A stretch of DNA of 64,000 nt from Chrysomallon squamiferum (taxonomy: Eukaryota > Mollusca > Gastropoda > Neomphalida > Peltospiridae), in NCBI GenBank assembly GCA_012295275.1, contig CM022671.1:8943858-9007857 (forward strand), in the 5' to 3' direction. Below are positions 52,564 through 64,000 of the stretch, one piece after another. The notes beneath the pieces are model-generated. The model searched no databases. It saw only the letters and a list, made by a program, of their open reading frames with translations, and was not told the DNA's origin. The position numbers and the translations under genes were made by a program. The first letter of the stretch is position 1; each line of letters begins with the position of its first letter.

Positions 52564-55500
52564 ATGTCAGTGGAAAACAATAATACGACTGAGATCCAAA
52601 ATAACTTCTTTACAAACGCCAGTGGAAAGAAAATATATTGCAAAGACTGGGGAGAAGAAGCAGACATTAAAAATCCAAGGTCAGTAAAATGGAAAGAAAT
52701 AATCATCATGATCATGCGATTCATGGATGTCGCTTTTTGTTTTTAAACCTGAAAAGTAAACAAAATGGATTATTAGCGAAACGAAACGTGATACATGAAA
52801 TCCTATTTATGGCTGTAAACATCTAAGGTAGGTATGTAACTAAGAAGATGAAATTAAATTTGAGGTAAATATTAGATAAAACTAAATAGGGGTGCACATG
52901 TTTTTCTTGGCAGCATATGTTTTACGTTTTTCCTAGTTATTCAACTTACTGATTTTCAGAAGTCTAGCATTCATTGCCCATGGACTGGGAGAACATTGTT
53001 TATGGTACACACCCTTGGCAGAAGAACTAACTGAGAAACAAATCTATGTGTTTTCACACGATCACAGTAAGAATATTTTAACATTTGTATACATGTATGT
53101 TAACAGTTAACGGAATTATGAATGAATACACATTTTGATAGGATATGCTATTATTATTTTGTAAATGTATGTGTTTTTAGCATGGTTTGGTTTTTGACAC
53201 AGAAAATCTATTTATGTCAATAACTGTTGGCAAATATCTAATATGAATGTAATAGTAATTTTGTCCAAAACATATTTGGATATTAATTTTAAGTTGTGTT
53301 TTAACCTACAACAACCTTAAAGTTACCTTAAACTTAAGAATATGTTACTTATTTGTAGGGAGAAATTAATTTTGTTAGACTAATTAATTAAGTTAAAACA
53401 GTTATTCTCTGTATGCATCTTACCTAATTGTTCAACATTTGTAGAGCAATTTGGAAAAAGGCTGTTGAACTTTTTACTTTTTATATTCAAAGCATATTAT
53501 TTATTTTTAACATGATATCAACATTACTATTTATTGTTTTGTATCATTACAGATGTTATGTCCTTTTTTCATTTGGTATTTCATTAATCGTTTATCCATT
53601 CATTTTCAGTATGTCATTAATCGTTTATCTGTTCATTTTCAGTTGGGCATGGACAGAGTGAAGGTGACAGAGTGCACATTGAGAATTTCAAGCAGTACAC
53701 TGAAGATGTCTTCCTCCATATTGACATCATAAAGAAGAAGTTCCCTAACATTCCAGTTTTCATTATTGGTCATTCCATGGTAAATTAAAATTTAAAACTT
53801 AGATAATATCCTTATTATATTTTTATTAAAAAAAAATTGAAAGAAACATGGACTATTTTAATTTACGAACATTATAATTTTGTTTAGATTTTACTTTTGA
53901 TAATATTTTTAATAAAATAGTAAATTGCTACTATTGGATTAACCAGCTCTTTGTTTAAATAATAAATTTAATACCATTGAGTTGAGATGATAACGTCTCA
54001 ACAATTACTTAAGTAAAACATGATAGTTATCTAAGAATCATTTTAGAAATTGATCACAGTGTATTTCAAACATGCATAAACTTAAATGTTTCTTTTAGGG
54101 AGGAACCATTGCAATTTTGTGTGCACTGGAAAAACCGGAGTACTTTAAAGGGATAGTGTTCATTGCACCTGCACTGGTTCTGAGTCCTGCTGCAGTGTCT
54201 CCATTAAAGGTTTTATTTATTAGTTAATATTTTGTAAGTGTTAATGAATGTCTGATGTTTGCAGAGTGTATATATTTTTAGTGTAGATTTTTTTGTGTAT
54301 ATGTAACAAACAACAAGTTGTGCTTATTTAAGAAATAATCAGTTTTAAAATGTTAAAAAATGTAAACATTACTTTTCTTGATAATTTATTAATTTCTGTT
54401 ATGGACTGAAAATAATAAAGATACTCTAGTAAATCATTTTTAATAAATGTATTCCAATTAATAGATTAAGATAGATAAAGTTTTTCTTGAATGTTTGTTT
54501 TAGGTTTTTATTGGAAGATGGATAAGTCATGTTTTCCCACAGATGCCAATTGCAAAAATTGACACAAAAGCAGTTTGCAGAGACCCTGCAGTGGTAAATA
54601 GGTGTTTTACATATTTTACTAAAACATTCAGATACATTTCAGACCAGAGGAATACAGTTCTTAGAGATAAATTAACAATTTTTGTTTTTACAAACTTTCA
54701 TAAATGTAAATCAGAATGAAATAAAAATTATAATTTTCAAATCATTGTATTTTTAAAAATTCACTTCTTTTAATTTTATCATCATTTTCATTTATAATAA
54801 AAATTTGTCCTTTCAGTGTCCTATTTCTGTAATACTAGATGCATTTCTTTTAAATCTTCTTTTTTTCTTAATTCACATGCTTGCTACAGTTAATCTTTTT
54901 GCTTTTATATTTGGAATAACAGAACAATTTCACCATTATCTACTGTTTAAAACTGGCAGTATTTGTCTCACTGTTGTACAGAAGAAGTATGTTGAATATT
55001 TAAATTTCAGGTGAAAAAGTATGAAGAGGACCCATTAGTCCATCATGGTCGAATCAAAGTTGGGTAAATGTTAACATACGTTTTTTGTTTTTTATCATTT
55101 ACTAACCTAAATTTAACTTGTCTCAGGGTAATGTCATTTTCTAATAAAGTCTGTTTTCAAGACCTAAGTTTAGTGTGGTTATGGTTCCATGAAAAATATA
55201 ACCCAAAAATAGTTGTGTTTATTACTCAAAGCTTTAAATTTCTCTTATAGTTTAAACATCAATATCAGTAAAGGTTGAGCATTTTGATTATTTGTAGTGT
55301 ACCAGTACATTCCAGAAACTTGGTAAATAAACAGAAAAGTGAAAATAATTTGAGATTGATTAGATAATTCTTAGCTACAGTGTTATGATTTTCAACAGAT
55401 TTTATTTTTTAAATGTTTTTTTTTTATTATTCATGTATTTAAATAAATCATAGCATTCTCATTGAAATTCTGATTGAAATCCTTGTAATATGTGAATAAC

Positions 55501-55774
55501 ATAAGTTATGAATGTTATGTTTTTAATTAATATTTCAGATTTGGGACTCAACTTTTGGATTCCATGAACTTCGTCTGTGCTAATTTGGAAAAGCTAGAGG
55601 TGCCATTCTTGGCTCTCCATGGTGACAAGGATACTCTGGCAGAACTTGATGGCACCAAGCAACTGGGAGAGAAAGCTAAAAGCAAAGACAAAACCCTCAA
55701 GGTATGTTTAAAACTATACATTATCAGTTTCCTAACAGTAACATGAAATTAGCCTGCATTCATTAACAGTACAG

Positions 55775-55811
<37 letters not shown>

Positions 55812-56688
55812 TGGCTGCTACAGATTTTGATATGATAGAGAGTTTATCATCCCAGGTTGACTGAGTAAAATAAGTTACTTCACACTCTAAAACTTTAATT
55901 TTATTAAGTCATGACATTCTAAAATTAGTGATATTGCATTCATGACTAGTAATTAAAAGCTGGATCACTAGTGAAAATAATTAGAAATAATTCTGACTAA
56001 AAAAAATAGAAATTATGTAGATAAATGTTTTATGACCAGTCCTTTTTCAATAGTTAAACAGGTGACAATAACAGTTTAGAATCTTTTCTGTTTTGTGTAT
56101 TGAAAACTAAGTAATTTTCTAATGTAGAAACCTAAAAGACTTGTATTGAAAATTAATATAGTTTTGATATTCAGTGGATAGACTACAGGAATAACTATAT
56201 GTTTACCCTTCTGTTGTGTTTGCATGTAAATAATCTTAGATTATCATAATTGTCTTTATTGTGAGTCAGAAGATACTTGTCTTAAGATCATATACTACTA
56301 CTGTTTGTCATTCATTATCCCTTTAATTAAAATGTTTAAATACTATGCAAAGCTGTCTTAATGATTTGGCGACATTAAATTTCTTTTCTTTCCTTTTATT
56401 TTCATTAAGATAAAGAAATATTATCATGACATTAAATGTTCCAGATTATTATAATGGCATAACTATTAATTTTTATTTTTATTTTTTTTAAGTGAATAAA
56501 TTTATTATCATTAATTGTGAACTAGAAGAAGCCTGTTCTTATCTCTTATTATTATTATTATTATATATTTATAGATATATGAGGGTTATTACCACCAGCT
56601 TCACAATGAACCCGAGGATGATGGTGTGGGTGGTAAAGGTGTCAGAACAGAGATTGTAAAATGGATTGCTGAAAGAAGTTCCACTTGA
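52564..56688 (+). CDS. MGLL: Monoglyceride lipase (monoacylglycerol lipase)
   Basis: MGLL hydrolyses monoacylglycerols, including 2-arachidonoylglycerol, to fatty acid and glycerol at membranes. Eight exons join in frame: 52564-52679, 52960-53066, 53643-53779, 54099-54209, 54504-54593, 55011-55063, 55539-55701 and 56575-56688 (TGA), giving 296 residues (human 303). It is an alpha/beta hydrolase. The oxyanion-region HG is in AHGLGEH, followed by HDHIGHGQSEG. The nucleophile serine is in GHSMGG, split between exons 3 and 4. The aspartate is in ALHGDKDTLAE and the histidine in YEGYYHQLHNEPE, so the triad is complete. The start follows GC-richer leader sequence, and the N-terminal NASGKKIYCKDW aligns with the family's first strands. 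All introns are GT-AG. Confidence 0.97.
53577..53642 (+). repeat. 33 bp tandem duplication spanning the MGLL exon 3 splice acceptor
   Basis: The block ending 'gttcattttcag' at 53642 repeats the block ending 'attcattttcag' at 53609, exactly 33 bases upstream, including 'cattaatcgtttat'. Two equally good acceptors result. Use of the upstream one would add 33 bases and place a TAA stop in frame after ATA TGT CAT, so the downstream acceptor must give the working protein. Confidence 0.92.
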
Positions 56689-58336
56689 TTGGCTGCTTCG
56701 AGAAAGTAAAAACACGCTATTTTAGCCACCATTCCAGAGAAATATTTACCAGCTGGAAACAGATTATAATTTTAAACTGCACCAAAATATGTATTTTTTA
56801 CTTAATTCAGAACAATAGTTTCAAGCTTATATTAGTGTATATCAATCGCTGAGCAATATTGTAGAAAAATATTTTTTATAAATTGTTTTCCCATTAATAA
56901 ATTTATATTTTAGAATATAAAATATCTTTAACTATATTATTAAAATATTATGTTGTATAGTATAAAAATCATCCCATGAGTGCTTTTAATATGGAGTGTC
57001 CACATAGTATATATTTTTTTCTATGTAGGTTACACAATTTATTACATAGGAAGTATTTTATTGTCTAAGGGAATAGATGAAAATATTGAAACAATCTTTG
57101 AAAGAAGAAAGTGCAGAGTTTAAAAAAGTTAATAGTATTAAAATTGATTAATACATTTTTTTATTTTATTGAAATCTTTTAATTCCTTTTTTAAAATAAT
57201 ATGAAATGTAAAAATCTTTATTATTTTGTGTGTTTGAAAGTGACATTTTTATTATTTAAAATCAAAGTAATTTAATTAATACCTCTTTGTTATTTTATGC
57301 TGTGATGCATTTTTATTTATTGTCTTTTAAATTGTTAAACTATTTTTATTTTTTGTTTTTTTTATATGATTTAATTAAATGTATTTTTAATAATTTAAAA
57401 TTTTTATATTTTTTAAATTGTTTGTGAATGGAATAAAAGATCTAAATTATGCATTGTCATAATTCAGTGAGAAATGATAGTTTAACTTTTGTCAAACTGT
57501 GTATGAAATCTCAGGTGGAAATTTTACATGAATTACTAAGCTGTACATGAACTGTACACTCTGTATTTTGTTATTGATTTATTTTATGTTACAAAAGTGT
57601 GGTTAACTAGTTTTATTTGTTCACATTTTATGGTTGTGTATTTCAGAATCAGGTTTTTAATTACCAAACTTTAGTTACATTTAATATCACTTTGAAACAG
57701 AAGCAAAATTTCTTTTGTTACATAAAGTGAAAATAGTTTTAATATTCATTATCAGACAAATTTATAGATATATATACATATATAAAACAATAAAAAAAAT
57801 TCATTCTTGGTTTTTAACATTATATTTTTAATATTAAAATTTATTTTTAATAGTTTCAGAAAACAGTTTCATTTTCATTATGGTTTTTTACCAGTTCATT
57901 GTTTGTGTTAGGATTATGTTGAGATTTCTTGGTATTTTTGTTTGAGAATCATATCAATATTTGAAATTTAAAACCATTTATTTGCTAATTTATATGCACC
58001 TCAATATATGTACTATTTCTAATGTTTTGGGAACAATTTAAAATCTTGATTAAATTCTTTTGGCAATGTATTCACACATCTAGGCTTCTGAATATGCAAG
58101 TGTGAAATGGTAGAACAAGTTAATGTAAGTGTATTTTGTGCAATTTCTAACAACAGAAAAACATACTGCATTTACTGACATTGTAATGCAAAAGAAAATC
58201 AAAATTAACTGAGGTAGATGTTGCGAGTTGTTACATATGTGATAAATAAAAGTTACTGTAGTTTTATTATTTTATCATTTATTATTACATTATACCATCT
58301 TGTGAAAACCCAACCTGAAATTGCTAAATTTATATT

Positions 58337-58910
58337 GAGAAAATGCAATTTATTTAATTAGAACTGTTAAAATGATTTTAGACTGCAATTTATATGCAGT
58401 TTCTTATAAAGAGAGAATGTAATTTAATGACTGTTAAAAATTATTTTAGACATTGGAAATTGTATGCAGTTTATTATATAGAGATAATGCAATTTATTAG
58501 AATTAAAATTATTTTAGACTGGAAATTTTAAGCAGTTTATTATATAGAGATAATGCAATTTATTAGAATGTTAAAATTATTTTAGACTGGAAATTTTAAG
58601 CAGTTTATTATATAGAGATAATGCAATTTATTAGAATGTTAAAATTATTTTAGAATGGAAATTGTAAGCAGTTTTTTATAAAGATAATGCAGTTTATTAG
58701 AACTGTTAAAATTATTTTAGAATGGAAATTGTAAACAGTTTTTTATAAAGAGAATGCAATTTATTAGTCAACACTTATAATTATTTTAGACTGGAAACTA
58801 TATACAGTTTGTTATAAAGAGAGAATGTAGTTTATTAGTAAGAACTGTTAAAATTATTTAAGACATTGGAAATTGCAGATTGTTGTTAGTGGGAATGCAG
58901 TTTATTTGTT
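58337..58910. repeat. Minisatellite, ~66-76 bp unit, about eight copies
   Basis: Each unit contains 'gttaaaattattttagact', 'ggaaattgtaagcagttt' and 'ataatgcaatttattag'. The middle units are nearly identical and the outer ones more diverged, the usual pattern of an array growing from the centre. No open frame runs through it. Confidence 0.92.
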
Positions 58911-58959
58911 TGATAAATGTTTATGGTGCAACTGAAGAAGTGATCTGAGTGCTCTGTAT

Positions 58960-59160
58960 TGATATAACATTTAATTAAATATGTTGTTTTAGCTAGATGA
59001 TATCATTGAAATAATGTTGTTTTAACTGGATGAAGTTATTATTGAAATAATGTTGTTTTAACTGAGTGATATTTCATTAAAATATTCCGATATTATTGAA
59101 ATGTTATAATGTTATTTTCACAAAAATAATGTTTTATCTGTGTGATATCAGTGTAATAAT
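58960..59160. repeat. Degenerate ~45-60 bp tandem repeat
   Basis: 'aataatgttgttttaactg' with 'gatgatatcattga'-like text recurs about four times with decreasing similarity. It immediately follows the 58337-58910 array but has a different unit. Confidence 0.65.
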
Positions 59161-59340
59161 GCCAAACCAAAAACTTGTGCACATTCTAATATTTTAACTT
59201 ATTTATACATTTTTAATATATTTTAAAGCCATAGATATTCATATTAATCAGAGTGAAATAAAATATTATAAAAGTAATATAACTGTGGGTTTTTTTGTGA
59301 CATCATTTAGTATATCCCATTCTATTTGTGTACATATATA

Positions 59341-59520
59341 TGTAGATGTAAAAAATAAACTATATCCCCTTCTATTTGAAATTTGATATCTACCTTGACA
59401 TACTGTACATTAATCTGTAAAGTATATGTAGATGTAAAAAATAAACTATATCCCCTTCTATTTGAAATTTGATATCTATCTTGATATACTGTACATTAAT
59501 CTGTAAAGTGTATGTAGATA
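59341..59520. repeat. 86 bp tandem repeat, two full copies plus a fragment
   Basis: 'tgtagatgtaaaaaataaac' at 59341 recurs at 59427, and its first bases recur at 59513, an exact 86-base period. The two full units differ at only a few positions. Confidence 0.93.
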
Positions 59521-60132
59521 TAAAACAATTTTTATGATTCATTTAGATGGTTTCTTCTACAGTTTTAACAAATCAGCAGAACTCATTATAAAGCAATGAT
59601 GTCTATTTTATTTGAATATTATCTGCATATTTTAAATATAAATAAAAACTGACCATATGTAAAATATTTAAAATAAGCATTCTCCAAATTTAAAACCTGT
59701 TTGTATAAGATATAACTTACAAAACAAAATGACATAAATTATAAAACTTGTTTTCAAGAAAGGTTCAGAATTTCTTGATAAAAATGTAATCTAAAATTAC
59801 CATGTCGCGTATAGCAATTTGTTATAAATATACATCAAAAATTTTCAAGGCATAAATACAAATGTTATTGTTATATATTTAAAACTCTACATTGACTGAG
59901 TGTGCATATAACTGCATATTCTTTCTTGCTTTTTCCTCCCAGATATCGAGCAATGGAAATATTTTAAATGTTTTCAGATTTTGGGGGCTACTGAATGTTA
60001 ATAATGTATACAAATTTTATTTATAGTAAATGTATTTTGTATATATGATACACAGTCTCAAAACATAACAAAAAGAAAAGAAAATGGCTGTGCAATGCTT
60101 AGAAAGCAGTACTGATAGTAAACATGGCTACA

Positions 60133-62808
60133 TTATCGTGGACTGGCTGACTCCAGTGGAAGGTAGGCCATGATGACATAGTTACCATCTACACCAAGAC
60201 TTGTAAAACCACAGCTCATAAATAAATGTCTTGAAGCTTGATTATCATGATTAATACGGGCTGCAATAAAATGTTCTTCCTTGAAAAGTGCTTTTGCTAT
60301 GTGACTGACACAAACTTTAGCCAGACCATGGTGTCTGAAGTTTGGGTGGACAAAGAGAAAACTGAAACTGTTGTCAATATGAATGACGCTGTATGCCACA
60401 GGCTGCCCATTCCTTACCCTCAAGCACACGTTTGGAAATCCGGAATTGAGGAGTCTGGTTAAAAACAAGTGCAGTTCTGGGTGTATGTAGTTCCAATACT
60501 GAATAATAAATGCTGTGTCTTCTTGTTTAACCACAGTGGACTGAATATCTGCCAGCCTAATTCGGAAACTGAAATTTATAAAAGAAGAATACTAGTATAT
60601 ATTAAACTGAAAAGAACAACAACCCACACCCTGACAAATCAAACATTTTATTTATATATATTTTATTATTGCTCAGCTATAGTTTATTTTTTCAGGATGA
60701 ATGCTTTAAAATTTTATTTTATTTTTAAAATAAATACTTTGTTAAAACTACATTTTGTTTTTGTTTCCAAAATCTAAATATTAAACATTTATATAGAAAA
60801 TTCCATGTTTTAGTTTTCACTTTACATAAACGGGTTATAGTTTTTTATACATATAATTTAATTGTTACAGCTTCTATCATTTTAAACAGATTTCACCACA
60901 TCTCTTCATCTTACTTCAATGTTTTTTCTTTAGATGAGGCTAAGCAGGATGTTCCTTTTGTTTCAGATAATTATCACTTACTAGAATTTCATTCTACTCT
61001 GATCAACAACATAAAGATTTCCTCTGTGCATTTCTTTCAGTTTGGACCCTTCTGGCAACAAAGTATACAGTAACGGTTGAAGACTTGGTGGTACTTCTGT
61101 TAATTATAATCACACAATGAAGATATCTAGCATTCTTTCACACTCTATATGTCTGAGGATAATAATGATGATGATGATGAAGACAACAAATTGGAAACTT
61201 TATATATGGCTTAACAGAATATTATTGATAGTAAGGTTAAAATCATTATGTACTATCAGGAAATAGGTATAATTTCAGAAAATTTCTGAAAGTTTGTGTT
61301 ATGTCTTATACTCAGGAAAATGGTAATACAATGACTGTGATTACATTATCCTCTGGCACTGGTCAATGGAGAGTTTCAGGAGGGAAGCTGGATAATGACA
61401 GGCCAGTCTGACCAGTAGATACAGCAGTGAGACTAATGTGGACAGTTAATTCCACTGTGAAGAAGAGTTCTTCTGAAACTTAACAGTCCAGCAGTCTATT
61501 CATTTGTACTGCTCTCTCCTAAACAACAAACAAGCATGACCTTAAAGTCACACTTTGCTCTTTTAATTGTCTTGGAGAATGCCGAGGTTTCCCACAGATT
61601 ATTACCAATTTTGGCCACATTAATTTCAGTCCAGTGATTACACATATTTTCAAAAATTATACATAGTGGTGATAATACATATTTCCTGTAACATGGATTA
61701 ATATTAAATTTAAAATCATTTTAATATATGTATTTATATAATAGAAAATATAAAATAAAATTGTTACCAAAAATGTATTCCTTTGTCCAATCCAGAACAC
61801 CAGGATGACGTAATATTTTAAGCATTGTATCAACATCATTTCCATGAATTAGAACAAACTTTCCACTGAACCCATCCTGTATAAACATGGAAGAAGTTAC
61901 TGATTCTTTAATTTATTTCTCTTTTACACTGACACGTACAAAGTTTCATTGTTAATACCATTAATTAATGATAGTAAATTCTTAATTTTTCTTATTAAGA
62001 GAGGAAAGAAGGAGGGAGAGAGAGAAGGCAACAGACAAAATAGACAAAGACAAAAATCCTTGAATTTCAAATATCTTCAAAGATGAATAGTTGCTGGATC
62101 AGTTCAGGTTAAGGATTATGAATTGAAATAGAAGTTAGAGACTGACACATTTTTCTGGAACAGGTGTTGTGAGTACAGCATTGTAATCTGGCCACTGGTC
62201 AACAAACACTTCAAAGTATGGCCATTTCCGAGAAGTAATATTCTTCACCATTCCATACATCTGTAGTTTTAAAATTAAATATGACATTTGGAAAGTTAGG
62301 CACAAAAGCATAAAATTAAAAACTTAAAACATAAAAACTTGTTATAGTAAAGAGAGAAATATACATAAGTAGAGTTACCACATAATTTTTAGTGAGTTAA
62401 TCCATTTAAAAAGTAATAGTTATTATAATCAGATTACTTTAATATTACAAAAAATAAAAAAAATAATAATAATAAAATACTCGAATTGTAACTGGCAGCT
62501 TTTCTTTCAACAAATCAAGCAACATCATTTGTTCATCATATTCTAATTTAACAACCGAGTCACACTTTTGCCTGAATGTCTGGAAAAAAAAGAAGTAAAT
62601 AAAACGTACATATTATTTGAAAATATATACGGATATATATATTTAAAATGCGAACAGTTTTAACGAAAACAGGAAAGACCTATTAACTAATTAAGCGTTT
62701 ATTTTGATTAAGTTTATGAAGTAATATATTAAAAAATGAACTATTAAACAACAAAATAATTTAGAAAACATTTTTAAATTTCAAAACCTTTGTGTCTGAT
62801 CTGCCCAT
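60133..62808 (-). CDS. Glycine N-acyltransferase-like protein (GNAT fold, GLYATL3-like)
   Basis: GLYAT-family enzymes transfer acyl groups from acyl-CoA to glycine or other amino acids. Substrate specificity cannot be read from this sequence. Six exons join in frame on the minus strand: 62808-62788 (MGRSDTK), 62579-62481, 62260-62147, 61876-61768, 61096-60982 and 60568-60133 (stop at 60133), giving 297 residues, the usual family size. The N-terminal half has the GLYAT-type segments LLDLLKEKLP, then FEVFVDQWPDYNAVLTTPVP. The C-terminal half is a GNAT domain with RNGQPVAYSVIH, then SFLFVHPNFRHHGLAKV as the acetyl-CoA-binding region (R/Q-x-x-G-like RHHGLA), and NHDNQASRHLFMSCGF. Each exon boundary phase matches the next. 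It converges on MGLL. Confidence 0.92.
61330..61600 (-). other. Less AT-rich stretch inside a GLYATL intron; possible alternative exon
   Basis: This lies between coding exons 4 and 5 and is visibly richer in G+C. On the minus strand a TTTCAG acceptor at about 61477 opens a frame in the phase needed after exon 4, running 37 codons to a TGA. The peptide does not fit the family, while direct joining of exon 4 to 61096 does. It may be a cryptic or poison exon, or simply a repeat remnant. Confidence 0.25.
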
Positions 62809-64000
62809 GTTTTCGCCAGCCCAGTTAATTATTTGTTCGCCGATAAACTCAAATATTAACTCATCATTCCAGAATTACGTAACGAAATCCTGAAAAGTTA
62901 TCTCCCTTCCCAATTAGTGTTTCAATTTTATTTATTTATTTATTTATTTATTTTTTATTTGCTTGTCTGTTTTGGTATATTTAAAAGAAGAGTCGGAAAT
63001 AAAATATATATATTTTTTTTTCAGAAGTTATAAATACATTATTAACGTAACAAAAACATAACTATATTATCGTTATAAAAAGTTAAAGAATAAAAGCGTA
63101 TGCGTTTGTGTATTCAAATGAATTAATTGTGTATACGGATTTAGGGCGATATTTAATTATATATTATGTTCAGAAGTCTGCATGTCGTCAGCTAAAGTGG
63201 ACCAAGGTATGACGTGATGATTCGCCAGGAGAAGTTTGTTTCACGCGTCGACCCATGATTTAGACATAAACGAAAGCTTGGGACCAGTAATGAGATCTTC
63301 ACATCATATTTACGTGAGTTTTTATGACGCAGAACACTTTTCATGAGATAATTATTTCTGCTACGACATTTACAGGCTTTAAAAATATATCATTTGTTTT
63401 CTCTTTGACTTATTTAATAATATTATGTATTAATGAAAATGTAACCGCGAATTTTCAAGAACATAATATACTCATACAAACTTAAAAAAAGAATGCATGC
63501 ATTGTTAGAACAGATCGTCGTCGAATATTTGTGATAAAACCTTCGTTGCACTACGTAATTAATGTGCAGGACACTACGTCCAACGTGTATTGTGATACCT
63601 GGAAACATGCAGTGAAATGTCTACGCGGATTATTTATGATAACGAACTTTTCCTTCCTTATCGGTGTATTTCACGAGAAGCTGTATAAAGTACATACTGG
63701 CAGTCTACAACCTGCCGTCTGCTGACATGGCGAGTAACGTGCGAGCTGGTTAATCAGTGGAAGACCTGGAACACCTGTACTCGAAATTCATAGAGCTCAT
63801 CGCACTTACTTCTTTATTAGAAACTGCCGTGTAAAATGGGGCGAGTCACACATTAAAGTGATTAACAATGGTATTTCTCCTCTGAGAACAAAACAAATTG
63901 CTTTTCGTGCATTTGCTGTTGGCTTGAAAAACACATTTGTATTACTTCTTCAAGTAGGTTGAAAGCTTTCCCTGGATTCCATATGCATCGAAAATCCATA
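62809..64000. other. Upstream region of the GLYATL-like gene and unassigned GC-richer tail
   Basis: No recognised protein was found. From about 63180 the composition becomes less AT-rich, with CRE-like TGACGTGA (63210-63217) and many CpGs, and a good 5' splice donor GTAGGT occurs at 63954. Together these suggest a promoter and non-coding first exon of a gene running rightward out of the window. A 64-residue open frame at 63531-63725 (+) has no family resemblance. This call is tentative. Confidence 0.3.

Larger units (their letters stand above)
56689..60132. other. MGLL 3' UTR and intergenic DNA with minisatellites
   Basis: No exon was recognised. The left part should be the MGLL 3' UTR, with several AATAAA-type signals but no clear choice. 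The right end should be the 3' UTR of the converging glycine acyltransferase-like gene. It holds the tandem arrays listed separately at 58337-58910, 58960-59160 and 59341-59520. Confidence 0.65.

Noticed and set aside
61330-61480. Additional coding exon of the glycine acyltransferase-like gene
   Set aside because: It is phase-compatible but ends in a stop and has no family resemblance. Skipping it and joining 61768 to 61096 gives a continuous GLYAT-like protein of the expected length.
1-64000. A previously undescribed multi-gene system
   Set aside because: The recognised genes belong to unrelated, widely conserved pathways, on mixed strands with eukaryotic introns. Nothing suggests a functional cluster.

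Overview
This is a very AT-rich invertebrate nuclear DNA window with large introns, many simple-sequence tracts and five genes that I can name from translated exons. The gene set fits an animal that makes its own sterols: it has EBP, an enzyme that insects, nematodes and flatworms have generally lost. With a GLYATL-type glycine acyltransferase, a lophotrochozoan such as a mollusc is the likeliest source. That taxonomic call is inference, not shown directly.

Layout, left to right: (1) 975-7382 (+), the C-terminal seven coding exons of a voltage-gated calcium channel alpha-2/delta subunit, ending in a GPI-anchor-type tail. (2) 14868-17280 (-), a complete three-exon EBP sterol delta8-delta7 isomerase. 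(3) 21023-23663 (-), the 3' exons of a lysine-rich, probably nucleolar protein with internal repeats. (4) 23801-24000, a 200-base N gap. (5) 24001-44193, a second near-identical copy of 3618-23800, so the alpha-2/delta 3' end, EBP and the lysine-rich gene all reappear. (6) 44557-46799 (-), the unique 5' exons of the lysine-rich gene, with a decayed MULE-type transposase in its first intron. (7) 47996-51467 (+), SLC25A26, the mitochondrial S-adenosylmethionine carrier. (8) 52564-56688 (+), monoglyceride lipase MGLL, complete in eight exons. (9) 60133-62808 (-), a complete six-exon glycine N-acyltransferase-like gene. (10) The last 1.2 kb is richer in GC and may hold a promoter or 5' exon.

The main structural result is the 20.2 kb repeat. 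The end of the left contig matches the start of the right contig across a 200-N scaffold gap, each gene is complete only when both copies are used, and the copies differ like two alleles or two noisy consensuses. I read it as an unmerged contig or haplotype overlap (false duplication), not a biological tandem duplication. The real locus is most likely alpha-2/delta (+), EBP (-), lysine-rich gene (-), SLC25A26 (+), MGLL (+), GLYATL (-), about 20.4 kb shorter than shown.

The most notable biology is an AT-AC (U12-type) intron in the alpha-2/delta gene, found because the exons join in frame only with those boundaries. Others are the repeat array in the lysine-rich protein, which carries a SUMO consensus motif in every unit, and several minisatellites. 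The genes look like unrelated housekeeping and signalling genes. I see no gene cluster, defence system or other new multi-gene system.
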